This document shows, one piece after another, positions 1 to 5,855 of a DNA stretch of 6,434 nucleotides (the first letter of the stretch is position 1; each line of letters begins with the position of its first letter). Source of the DNA: JACPLA01 sp035291905. GTDB taxonomy: Bacteria; Bacteroidota; Ignavibacteria; UBA10030. Under the pieces are notes generated by a model. The model was not told the DNA's origin. It ran no database searches and was given only the letters and a program-made list of their open reading frames with translations. Location: assembly GCA_035291905.1 (NCBI GenBank), contig DATDRF010000024.1, positions 1-6,434 on the forward strand, in the 5' to 3' direction. The position numbers were made by a program, and so were the translations under genes.

Positions 1-1149
1 CTCAAAGACTGGGGCCATACGTGGATCAATGAATCGTTTGCCACCTACAGCGAATACCTCTGGTCCCGATACAGCTTGGGAGACGACGAAGGAGCGCTCA
101 ATCTTCATGACAAGCGGGAACAGTACTTTCGGGATGCACGCACAAGGTTCCGACGGCCGATTGTCCTGGATCGATGGAGGTTTCCCAACGACAACTTTGA
201 CTCTCACACGTATCCCAAGGGGGCCAATGTCCTTCACATGCTTCGTGCCGAGATCGGCGACAGTGCATTCTCCAGGTTCCTCAAGACAGCGCTCACAGAG
301 CACGCCTTTGGCTCTGCGACCACAAGAGACATCCTTCGGGCAGCAGAGAGGGTGTCGGGGAGGCCGCTGCAGTGGTTCTTCGATCAGTGGCTGATGAAAC
401 CGGGCCATCCTGTACTGAATATCTCCTGGAGGTGGGATCTGGACAAGAAGTCTGTTGTCCTGCGAGTAGAGCAGAAGCAAGACACAACCGGCGGAGTTCC
501 CATTTATGTCCTGCCCGTAACGATAGGGCTGACGAGCGCCAAAGGGCACTGGGTCGAACAGATTCGCTTGACTCGTGCAATGGAAGAATTCGCTCTTTCC
601 GCACCTGAGCAGCCGATTCTGGTTGAGTTCGACGAGCCACACAGTGTGCTTGCCGAGATTACGTTCCCGAAAACCACGAAGGAGTTGATCGTCCAGCTTG
701 AGCGGGGAAATGCGTTGTCGCGGGTCTTTGCATCGAACGAGCTAGCCGTGTCTGCCGGTGATCCAGGAGTTGAAGCAGCATTGCGGAAGGCATCTATCAG
801 TGATCAGTTCTGGGGAGTCCGGAGGGCAGCGCTTGATGCCATGAGGTCGGCCAGAGCTCCAACGATTGCGGCGTTCCTGAAGGACCGTTTGAGTGACTCA
901 CACTCGAAGGTGCGGGCAGCGGCTGTTCGCGGATTGGGAAGTCTGCGATTACGGGAACTCGCGCCCTTCCTGCAATCGCGCTTTGAAAGCGAAAGCAGCT
1001 ACGTGGTTCAGGCGGAACTGGTGCGGGCCATAGCGGCCACCGGCGACCCAGGTGTCACATCGTTCCTTGAGAAGGCATCGCGTCTTCCTTCACACCGCGA
1101 TATCGTGCGCACGGCTGCGCTTGAGGCCCTGGCCACCCTAAAGAAATAG
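1..1149 (+). CDS. M1-family metallopeptidase, C-terminal part, with HEAT repeats (5' truncated by window)
   Basis: The frame is open from base 1 and ends at TAG 1147-1149, giving 382 residues of a larger protein. Residues 8-16 read WINESFATY, the M1 (gluzincin) signature that carries the third zinc ligand (Glu11). The HExxH that should lie about 18 residues before it is outside the window. Tyr71 in TYPKGA fits the conserved transition-state tyrosine. Residues about 120-138 (LQWFFDQWLMKPGHPVL) form the usual end of the catalytic domain. They are followed by a beta-rich segment (about 136-220) and a helical tail (about 221-382) with HEAT-like units such as AALDAMRSARAPTIAAFLKDRL and RAAAVRGLGSLRLRELAPFL. 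The family removes N-terminal residues from peptides using zinc. The real specificity, and whether it is secreted, cannot be judged without the N-terminus. It converges on the minus-strand cluster and is probably unrelated to it. Confidence 0.93.
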   Translation, partial: LKDWGHTWINESFATYSEYLWSRYSLGDDEGALNLHDKREQYFRDARTRFRRPIVLDRWRFPNDNFDSHTYPKGANVLHMLRAEIGDSAFSRFLKTALTEHAFGSATTRDILRAAERVSGRPLQWFFDQWLMKPGHPVLNISWRWDLDKKSVVLRVEQKQDTTGGVPIYVLPVTIGLTSAKGHWVEQIRLTRAMEEFALSAPEQPILVEFDEPHSVLAEITFPKTTKELIVQLERGNALSRVFASNELAVSAGDPGVEAALRKASISDQFWGVRRAALDAMRSARAPTIAAFLKDRLSDSHSKVRAAAVRGLGSLRLRELAPFLQSRFESESSYVVQAELVRAIAATGDPGVTSFLEKASRLPSHRDIVRTAALEALATLKK

Positions 1150-1168
1150 CCGCGTCCAGTATATCGTG

Positions 1169-1185
1169 TCTTGATTGAGTCAAGA
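1169..1185. repeat. Short inverted repeat downstream of the peptidase gene
   Basis: TCTTGA (1169-1174) and TCAAGA (1180-1185) form a 6-bp stem with a 5-base loop, 19 bases after the peptidase stop. There is no T-run, so it is at best a weak terminator and may be chance. Confidence 0.2.
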
Positions 1186-1234
1186 GTCAGGACGTCGCCT
1201 AAGTGCCAACCAACATTGCTTTCGTTTCACACCC

Positions 1235-1248
1235 TGGCGACAGCGCCA
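1235..1248 (-). terminator. Possible weak terminator hairpin after the TerB-like gene
   Basis: TGGCG (1235-1239) and CGCCA (1244-1248) can pair as a 5-bp GC-rich stem with a 4-base loop. On the minus strand the hairpin lies 20 bases after the stop of the TerB-like gene, where the cluster should end. It has no following T-run on either strand, so it would need Rho or be only an RNA end-stabilising hairpin. Confidence 0.2.
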
Positions 1249-1268
1249 TCAAGCCGATTACTCTCCTG

Positions 1269-1694
1269 CTATCTGCGAAGCTCGCCAACCACAAATCCCT
1301 CCACTTGGAGAGGGGAAGCAGATGCCGGTTCCGCGGTTGCTTTCTGTTGTTCTTTTGCAAACCACTGCATGTCCAATCCATTCAGCTCGGCCGTCAGTCT
1401 GAGCCATTCGACCTCCGACGGATGCATTTCCTTGTCGGAGAATGCGAGGACAAACCCGTCCTGAACAAATTTTGCCGCAAGTTCTCTCGTAGAGAACTTT
1501 GGAGGCTGATCCCTGACGTGCTGGTTTTCCAGTATTCCGGCTATGGCTTGTTCACAGAATGCTTGCTCAAATCCAAGGGCTTTCCCGATGCGTTTCATGA
1601 GAGCGACTTCGGAATCGGAAACCTTCCGGTCCTGTTTGATAAGCACAAGGAGTCCCTTGAAATAGTTGCTTGCATCGACAATCGGAATGTTCAT
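1269..1694 (-). CDS. TerB-like helical protein (tellurite resistance TerB / DjlA N-terminal-like family)
   Basis: This 141-residue, all-helical soluble protein has no signal peptide or membrane segment. Two halves resemble each other: residues 22-41 (DRKVSDSEVALMKRIGKALG) and 86-106, which starts SDKEMHPSEVEWL. Each has an acidic loop with D-x-(K/E) followed by SEV and an amphipathic helix. This two-fold pattern is typical of the TerB fold, where the acidic loops can bind metal. The molecular role of small stand-alone TerB-like proteins is not established, and tellurite resistance should not be assumed. The start is the only good one: an in-frame TGA lies 8 codons upstream (1718-1716). No convincing ribosome binding site precedes ATG 1694. 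The gene follows the decarboxylase by 70 bases and is likely the last of that operon. The residues after about 118 (rich in Ala, Pro, Ser) look disordered. Confidence 0.75.
   Translation of the reverse strand: MNIPIVDASNYFKGLLVLIKQDRKVSDSEVALMKRIGKALGFEQAFCEQAIAGILENQHVRDQPPKFSTRELAAKFVQDGFVLAFSDKEMHPSEVEWLRLTAELNGLDMQWFAKEQQKATAEPASASPLQVEGFVVGELRR
1479..1499. repeat. Perfect 9-bp inverted repeat inside the TerB-like gene
   Basis: AAGTTCTCT (1479-1487) and AGAGAACTT (1491-1499) are perfect inverse complements around a 3-base loop (CGT). The hairpin lies in the coding region between the two TerB half-repeats (protein KFSTREL). On the plus strand it is followed by only one further T. Confidence 0.6.
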
Positions 1695-1717
1695 CCAGAG
1701 GCTCGCTTTCGCTTTTC

Positions 1718-1749
1718 ACTCCCCAACCACTCTACCTTGTCCGGGGAGT
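1718..1749. repeat. Inverted repeat in the decarboxylase-TerB intergenic gap
   Basis: ACTCCCC (1718-1724) and GGGGAGT (1743-1749) are perfect 7-bp inverse complements with an 18-base spacer, covering nearly half of the 70-base gap between the decarboxylase stop and the TerB-like start. On the minus strand no T-run follows, so it is not a clear terminator. It could be an attenuator or an mRNA-stabilising hairpin that separates expression of the last gene. Confidence 0.35.
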
Positions 1750-1764
1750 CCAATGTGACGGTTT

Positions 1765-2964
1765 CTACTTCGCAGTCGGTGTCAATTCACCAGTGCCTGT
1801 GTGCTGATGTATCTCGGGGGTGCGAGGCTGGTAATTCGTATGGACGATCTTCGCCGGGTCGAATCCATTGAACCTCGTCGTGGATGCTGTGCTGTATGCC
1901 CCGATGTTCTCTGTCCACAGAAAATCTCCTACATCGAGATTCCAGGGAAGCTCTACAGAAAGTGAAATCTTGTCGAAGCTGTCGCACGTCGGCCCCACGA
2001 CTGCACAGATCTCCTTGTCACCTTCCTTGAAAGCGTGGAAGTTCGGTATCCAATGATCGTACACAACCCCCGAGAAGGTGTGATAGACGCCGTCGTTGAT
2101 GTGATAGAAAACTTTCCCATCCCTTCGAACCTTGCCGATGATCTCCGAAACCAATGTAGCTGTCGTGGCGGCAATAAACCGGCCGGGTTCCGCCAGGATC
2201 TGGACATCGTCCGCAAACAGCCTCGCGAATTCCGAATTAAGGATCGCGCCCAACTTCTCGAAGTGAGGAACCGCAAGATCATAGGGAACCGGGAATCCCC
2301 CTCCTATGTCGACCAGGTTCAGCGGGAATCCCTTCTTTCGCGCTTCGTTGAGGATCGTCGCTGCAATATCGAGCGCCTGAGTATAGTTGTCAAAGTTCGT
2401 GCACTGGCTCCCCACATGGAAACTCACCCCTTCGACTTTCAAACCCATGTCAAACGCCTGCTGGATGAGCAAGTGTGCATCGCCGGGCTCACAGCCGAAT
2501 TTCGATGCCATCTCGACCTGAGAACCGGTGTCAGGCACCTTCAGACGAAGGACCAATCCCGCCGAGTCGCAGTAGTGCTTGAGTTTGACCAGCTCCGCGT
2601 TGTTATCGAACGTCACGAGGGGCTTATATTGTTTTATTTTCGCAAGCGTTCCCCGGTCCTTGATCGTGTTTGAGAAGATGATCTTGTCCCACACGAAGCG
2701 CTTCTTCTCTTTCCTGTCAAAATGCCTGATGTATTGATAAACCTGCATGAATTCGTTGTATGACGCGACGTCGAAGCTCGACCCCTCCGCGAAGAGTGTT
2801 TCGATGATCTGGGGCACGGGGTTGGCTTTCACTGCATAGTAGCACTGAACCCTCGGCAGGTTCTCTTTGAATTTCCGGTAATTCGCCCTCACTTTGTCGT
2901 GGTCAATGATGAACAACGGGGAGCCATGCTGCTCCACCAGCTTCAAAAGCTCGTCTTGTTCCAA
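1765..2964 (-). CDS. Ornithine decarboxylase-family PLP enzyme (fold type III)
   Basis: This 399-residue protein has the family's usual length and all the landmarks of eukaryotic-type ornithine decarboxylase. They are the PLP lysine in YYAVKANP (Lys46), His183 in SFHVGSQ, the phosphate loop GGGFP (221-225), EPGRF (Glu259, pairs with the pyridine nitrogen), the substrate Asp303 in VVYDH, Cys327-Asp328 in GPTCDSFD, which completes the active site of the partner subunit, and Tyr357 in ENIGAYS. The expected reaction is L-ornithine to putrescine plus CO2 in the cytoplasm, as a dimer. Lysine decarboxylation (to cadaverine) cannot be excluded. The motifs argue against diaminopimelate decarboxylase, arginine decarboxylase and carboxynorspermidine decarboxylase. 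It starts at TTG (see ribosome binding site), 36 bases after the DHS-like gene and in the same frame. The next Met is residue 73, too late to keep the PLP lysine. The two genes probably form a polyamine pathway. Confidence 0.92.
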   Translation of the reverse strand: MEQDELLKLVEQHGSPLFIIDHDKVRANYRKFKENLPRVQCYYAVKANPVPQIIETLFAEGSSFDVASYNEFMQVYQYIRHFDRKEKKRFVWDKIIFSNTIKDRGTLAKIKQYKPLVTFDNNAELVKLKHYCDSAGLVLRLKVPDTGSQVEMASKFGCEPGDAHLLIQQAFDMGLKVEGVSFHVGSQCTNFDNYTQALDIAATILNEARKKGFPLNLVDIGGGFPVPYDLAVPHFEKLGAILNSEFARLFADDVQILAEPGRFIAATTATLVSEIIGKVRRDGKVFYHINDGVYHTFSGVVYDHWIPNFHAFKEGDKEICAVVGPTCDSFDKISLSVELPWNLDVGDFLWTENIGAYSTASTTRFNGFDPAKIVHTNYQPRTPEIHQHTGTGELTPTAK

Positions 2965-2970
2965 TGTTTT

Positions 2971-2974
2971 CTCC
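2971..2974 (-). promoter_or_regulatory. Ribosome binding site fixing the TTG start of the decarboxylase
   Basis: On the minus strand GGAG (2974-2971) stands 6 bases before TTG 2964-2962. The spacing is ideal, and no in-frame ATG exists between the upstream stop codon (3003-3001) and this point, so TTG is the best-supported start. Confidence 0.7.
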
Positions 2975-3000
2975 GGTTTCGGATTCTCAACTTCCCAAAT

Positions 3001-4179
3001 CTACAGTTTCTTCATGAGCGATTTCAGCTCATCGATCTCTTTGTTGTTTTCAAGATACGATTCGATCAACTTCTTTCGAAGTTCCTCTCCCCTGTCATAG
3101 AGCCGCTTCAATTTCTTCGGCCTGGTTGTCTGCCGAACATATGCAGCCAGGAGCGGGAATGCGACGGTCACGTCGATATAGGCCGTAACGGTCTCCTCAA
3201 GTTTTGTAGGATCGATCTTTCCCCAACTTGCCGCCTCACTCGGAGGAGCGCCGGAAAGTCCGCCGGTATCGGGCCGCGCATCGGTAATGTTGATGTCGTA
3301 GTCCTGACCTGCCTCAGGAATCATGAGCACCTCCTGAATCTGCGGTTCAGTTTGAAGCAGGAAGTTCTTGGGACTGCCGCCGCCGATCAGAAGAACGCCG
3401 GTCTTTCCTTTTTCGTACCTCTTCGCATTCAGAATGATGGCCGTCGAATCGTTGACATCGATGCTTGGATTGATCTTCAGTTTGAATTGGTCCAACAGCC
3501 CCGCTGACTCGGCAAGCAGTTCCAGTCCCGCCACGTTCATCCCAATGGTGGAATCGCCCGGTGAAGATGTGAACACCGGAATTCCGTTGCGGTAGGCTGC
3601 GGCCAAAACACTGACTTCTCCCAGTTTGTTCTTCTGTTCAAATTCGTTGGCAACTTTCCCAAGGAGGTGGTAGTACTCACGTGTTCCCATTTCCTTCTGA
3701 AATTCCGGCTGAAGCATGATCTTCCTCAGCACGCGATCGGTTGCCATAAGGACATCTTCGTAGTCAAAAAGAATGTCGTAGATGCGCGTCACTCCTTTGT
3801 CGCGCAGGTCGGCATCATCAACCGTGTGACTGCCGCGAAAGAGGGGCATATTGAAAGCAAAATGCAGATCGTGGTACATGTTGGCACCGGTGGATACCAA
3901 CCAGTCCACGAATCCATGATTCATCAGGGGGATGATCGTCGATGCTCCAAGGCCCGCCGGAATCAGCGCGCCCGCGATACTCAGCCCGATGGTGACATCT
4001 TCCGGCGAGTATTTGTCACGCATCAGCTGACAGGCGGCTCTCAACCTTCCGCCGTTATAGGCATCCATATTGTCTATGACGCTCGCAACGTTGCTTTCCT
4101 TCGAGACCGGATTCGGCTGTATTCTTTTCCCCGACAGGTAATCGTGCTTGTGCGTATGGTGTTTCGCGGAGTGATCCAT
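3001..4179 (-). CDS. speY: Deoxyhypusine synthase-like protein, probable homospermidine synthase (SpeY type)
   Basis: This 392-residue cytoplasmic protein of the DHS family is predicted to use NAD and an enzyme-bound lysine imine to transfer an aminobutyl group. It keeps the catalytic lysine in SEAASWGK (Lys321, with Glu315 and Trp319), the nucleotide-binding GGGSPKNF (266-273) and the N-terminal STGANMYHDLHFA block (96-108), which replaces the TAGGVEED type of true DHS. By my alignment from memory, Met214, Asn272 and Leu308 stand where human DHS has Asp243, His288 and Asp316, so the amine pocket is altered. Bacteria have no eIF5A, and DHS homologues called SpeY make homospermidine in cyanobacteria. 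The decarboxylase directly downstream supports that role. I chose ATG 4179 over one 25 codons upstream because AAGGGAA lies at proper spacing and the extra residues lack family character. The N-terminus is His-rich (HSAKHHTHKH). Family membership is certain, but the product is inferred. Confidence 0.88.
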   Translation of the reverse strand: MDHSAKHHTHKHDYLSGKRIQPNPVSKESNVASVIDNMDAYNGGRLRAACQLMRDKYSPEDVTIGLSIAGALIPAGLGASTIIPLMNHGFVDWLVSTGANMYHDLHFAFNMPLFRGSHTVDDADLRDKGVTRIYDILFDYEDVLMATDRVLRKIMLQPEFQKEMGTREYYHLLGKVANEFEQKNKLGEVSVLAAAYRNGIPVFTSSPGDSTIGMNVAGLELLAESAGLLDQFKLKINPSIDVNDSTAIILNAKRYEKGKTGVLLIGGGSPKNFLLQTEPQIQEVLMIPEAGQDYDINITDARPDTGGLSGAPPSEAASWGKIDPTKLEETVTAYIDVTVAFPLLAAYVRQTTRPKKLKRLYDRGEELRKKLIESYLENNKEIDELKSLMKKL

Positions 4180-4183
4180 GGTA

Positions 4184-4190
4184 TTCCCTT
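4184..4190 (-). promoter_or_regulatory. Ribosome binding site of the DHS-like gene
   Basis: AAGGGAA on the minus strand (4190-4184), with its GGG 6 bases before ATG 4179. It decides the start in favour of 4179 and against the in-frame ATG at 4254. Confidence 0.65.
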
Positions 4191-4263
4191 GTTCTGGCTG
4201 CGATTGGCGTGAAGTCCGTGAAGCCGAATGCCCCAATATCGCCAGAATTGGCACAAATTCATA

Positions 4264-4292
4264 GCGATAAACGGCACACAGTGCTGTCGCAA
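4264..4292 (-). promoter_or_regulatory. Possible sigma70-like promoter for the polyamine gene pair
   Basis: The 200-base gap 4180-4379 is the largest non-coding stretch of the cluster and the logical place for a promoter. On the minus strand TTGCGA (4292-4287) and TATCGC (4269-4264) are separated by exactly 17 bases. Both hexamers match the consensus only partly, so this is a weak call. Nothing else regulatory is obvious in the gap. Confidence 0.25.
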
Positions 4293-4343
4293 GATAGATT
4301 CCCTTCTTCTTTAAATCAAGATGGATGGGAGATTGGGAGGGCT

Positions 4344-4361
4344 GCCCGACGGATGGCGGGC
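4344..4361. repeat. GC-rich hairpin downstream of the TrpF-like gene
   Basis: GCCCG (4344-4348) and CGGGC (4357-4361) pair around an 8-base loop, starting 18 bases after the TrpF-like stop on the minus strand. There is no T-run. It may end the upstream transcript or be a copy of a dispersed REP-like palindrome. One window cannot tell. Confidence 0.35.
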
Positions 4362-4379
4362 TTGTGGGAGACAGGCCGG

Positions 4380-5045
4380 CTAACTGGTTTGATCGAGGCT
4401 TCGAACGGCCTTCATAAACGCCGAGAGTTTTTCCTCATCCAGGAATCCTTCGCCGGTGCGAACACCAGTGCAGACATCGACTGCATACGGCCCAACACGC
4501 TCGATAGCCTCGCGGACATTCTCCGCTCTCAACCCACCCGCCAGAAACACGGGTTTCCCGCACCGGTCGACGATCTCTTTGCTTAACGCCCAATCATGCG
4601 TTCGCCCTGTTCCACCCAGTACTTTCACAGGAAGAGAGGGATTTCCCGAATCGAGCAGGATCCCGTCCACGTGCGGACCGACTGTCATCGCCTCTTTTAC
4701 TGACTCCTCATTCCTCACATGAATCACCTGCACAAGCTTGATTCCCGGAAGGCCGTTCCGGAGTTCCTTGAGCGCCTCAATTGAAACCTCGTCAACCAGC
4801 TGGAGTGTGCTCGACCGAAGCCGTCGCTGCTGTCTGATAATCGAAGCGGCGTCCTGCAGGCTTGTAAGAAGAAATGTCGATACGCCGGGAGGCACTGCCG
4901 CGGCAATGGAGGCTATGCGGTCTTCCGGAATCGGGCCGGGGCCGCTCGGCATTGCGGAGACCAGGCCGAGAGCAGACACGCCGTATCGCATTGCCATTTT
5001 CGCCTCTTCAATATTCTGAATACAGCAGATCTTTATTCTGGTCAT
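4380..5045 (-). CDS. trpF: Divergent TrpF-like (phosphoribosylanthranilate isomerase family) TIM-barrel protein
   Basis: This 221-residue (beta/alpha)8 protein of usual TrpF length keeps the start KICCIQN, with Cys7 in the place of the catalytic base. It also has LLDS with Asp132 (the general acid), GGTGRTHDW (144-152), LAGGLRAENV (168-177) and DVCTGVRTGEGFLD (190-203), which form the phosphate-binding end of the barrel. In tryptophan synthesis TrpF converts phosphoribosylanthranilate to the carboxyphenylamino-deoxyribulose phosphate. Two usual substrate features are changed, however. The FxxxSPR loop after strand 2 is replaced by VSAMPSGPGPI (29-39), and the QLHG motif reads QLVDE (82-86). 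No other trp gene is nearby. The protein may therefore act on a related phosphoribosyl or amino-sugar substrate, so the symbol is a family label only. Its ATG follows the membrane protein stop by 12 bases without a clear ribosome binding site, which suggests coupling. The last residues (about 216-221) look like a free tail. Confidence 0.8.
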   Translation of the reverse strand: MTRIKICCIQNIEEAKMAMRYGVSALGLVSAMPSGPGPIPEDRIASIAAAVPPGVSTFLLTSLQDAASIIRQQRRLRSSTLQLVDEVSIEALKELRNGLPGIKLVQVIHVRNEESVKEAMTVGPHVDGILLDSGNPSLPVKVLGGTGRTHDWALSKEIVDRCGKPVFLAGGLRAENVREAIERVGPYAVDVCTGVRTGEGFLDEEKLSAFMKAVRSLDQTS

Positions 5046-5057
5046 ATGGTTATTGTT

Positions 5058-5606
5058 TCAATGCCTGTTTTTGACGTTCGTTCGCCCGTAGTACTTGCTG
5101 CTGATGAACGAGACGGGCAAACCCACCATGCCGATCAGGATGACAACCCCTTCAACCACCCTTGCGGGATCCCGATGCAGAGCCGGGACATTGCTCAGCG
5201 GCAGGACAACGAGGTTCATGACGAGCCAGATAGCAAAACCGTAGCCTATTCCATTCCAAACTCGGTTCTTCGACAGAAATTCACAACGTTGGTGCATCAG
5301 GAAGAAGAGGGCTGTCCATGAGGTTGCGATGAAATAGTGGAAGGCCAGGCCCCACCACATCATAGAGTTGCCCGCCGTGAAGGCATCGCGCCCAAACACA
5401 CCACTCGCAATGTAGACAAAGATCCTTGTCGGATTGCCGCCCGTGTGAAGAAGGAACGATGCAACAGCGGCCGCCCCGTCGAGCGTGCCGACGAGCAGCC
5501 CTGTGAGGAGAATTGTCTTTAAGAGAGCGCTTCGCTGATTCCCGACTCCTCGAGACAACGTCTCCCTTTCGTCGGTATCCCGGCCGTTTATCTCTTTCTC
5601 TGGCAT
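5058..5606 (-). CDS. Four-helix integral membrane protein of unknown function
   Basis: I do not recognise a named family with a known role, though the sequence has the look of a conserved bacterial family. A charged cytoplasmic-like N-terminus (residues 1-30, with many Glu, Asp, Arg) precedes four hydrophobic segments at about 31-54, 82-104, 117-137 and 148-168. Notable conserved-looking stretches are GTLDGAAAV (40-48), NPTRIFVYIASGVFGRDAF (58-76), LSKNRVWNGIGYG (111-123) and LVVLPLSNVP (132-141). There is no signal peptide, no transporter signature and no catalytic motif. The gene starts 6 bases after the stop of the VOC relic and ends 12 bases before the TrpF-like gene, so it sits inside an operon. 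ATG 5606 lacks a well-spaced ribosome binding site (GGAG is 15 bases away). A TTG at codon 17 with GGGAG before it is an alternative start that would drop the charged tail. Confidence 0.82.
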   Translation of the reverse strand: MPEKEINGRDTDERETLSRGVGNQRSALLKTILLTGLLVGTLDGAAAVASFLLHTGGNPTRIFVYIASGVFGRDAFTAGNSMMWWGLAFHYFIATSWTALFFLMHQRCEFLSKNRVWNGIGYGFAIWLVMNLVVLPLSNVPALHRDPARVVEGVVILIGMVGLPVSFISSKYYGRTNVKNRH

Positions 5607-5612
5607 CTCTCG

Positions 5613-5853
5613 TTATTGTTGCTCCATCAGTTGAATGAGATTACCACAAGTGTCATCAAACACGGCGACCGTGACGGGCCCCGCCTTCGTTGGGGGCGTC
5701 GTAAACACAACGCCGAGTTCTTTCATTCGCTGATATTCTTCCTGAATATTTTCACGGTACGTCCGTCTTCTTCATAAAACCAAGCACTTCCGTGTAGAAT
5801 TTGAGGGCTTTACTCTGGTCGTCGACATAAACGCTCGAAAGCGTGATCCGCAT
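5613..5853 (-). pseudogene. VOC (glyoxalase/bleomycin resistance) family gene, internally deleted and frameshifted
   Basis: Reading from ATG 5853 gives 33 residues that are the typical start of a VOC protein (MRITLSSVYVDDQSKALKFY then TEVLGFMKKTDVP), followed by TGA at 5754-5752. In another frame, from about 5759 to TAA 5615-5613, the typical VOC end appears: YRENIQEEYQRMKELGVVF, then TTPPTKAGPVTVAVFDDTCG and NLIQLMEQQ. Together these make about 79 residues, against about 125-130 in intact homologues. Some 45-50 central residues (roughly 140-150 bases) are therefore missing and the frame is shifted by one. VOC proteins bind metals and small molecules (glyoxalases, dioxygenases, resistance proteins); this copy lacks half the fold and is surely inactive unless the sequence is wrong. 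It keeps an excellent ribosome binding site and runs to within 6 bases of the membrane protein gene, so it was once the first gene of that operon. Confidence 0.85.
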
Positions 5854-5855
5854 GG

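Noticed and set aside
1203..1871. 222-codon plus-strand open frame crossing the TerB-like gene and the end of the decarboxylase
   Set aside because: It spans two real minus-strand genes and the gap between them, with a Cys/Ser/Arg-rich, low-complexity translation and no domain.
2035..2673. Long open frame on the plus strand opposite the decarboxylase
   Set aside because: It is antisense to a gene with complete family motifs, has no ribosome binding site or recognisable domain, and its composition is that of a shadow frame.
1765..2964. Diaminopimelate decarboxylase (LysA) or carboxynorspermidine decarboxylase
   Set aside because: VVYDH and GPTCDSFD fit ornithine/lysine decarboxylases; the LysA and carboxynorspermidine decarboxylase forms of these motifs are absent.
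3001..4179. True deoxyhypusine synthase acting on eIF5A
   Set aside because: The genome context is bacterial, the NAD/substrate block and several pocket residues differ from true DHS, and the neighbour is an amino acid decarboxylase.
4180..4254. Longer start (ATG 4254) for the DHS-like protein
   Set aside because: The 25 extra residues do not resemble the family, and a good ribosome binding site stands in front of ATG 4179.
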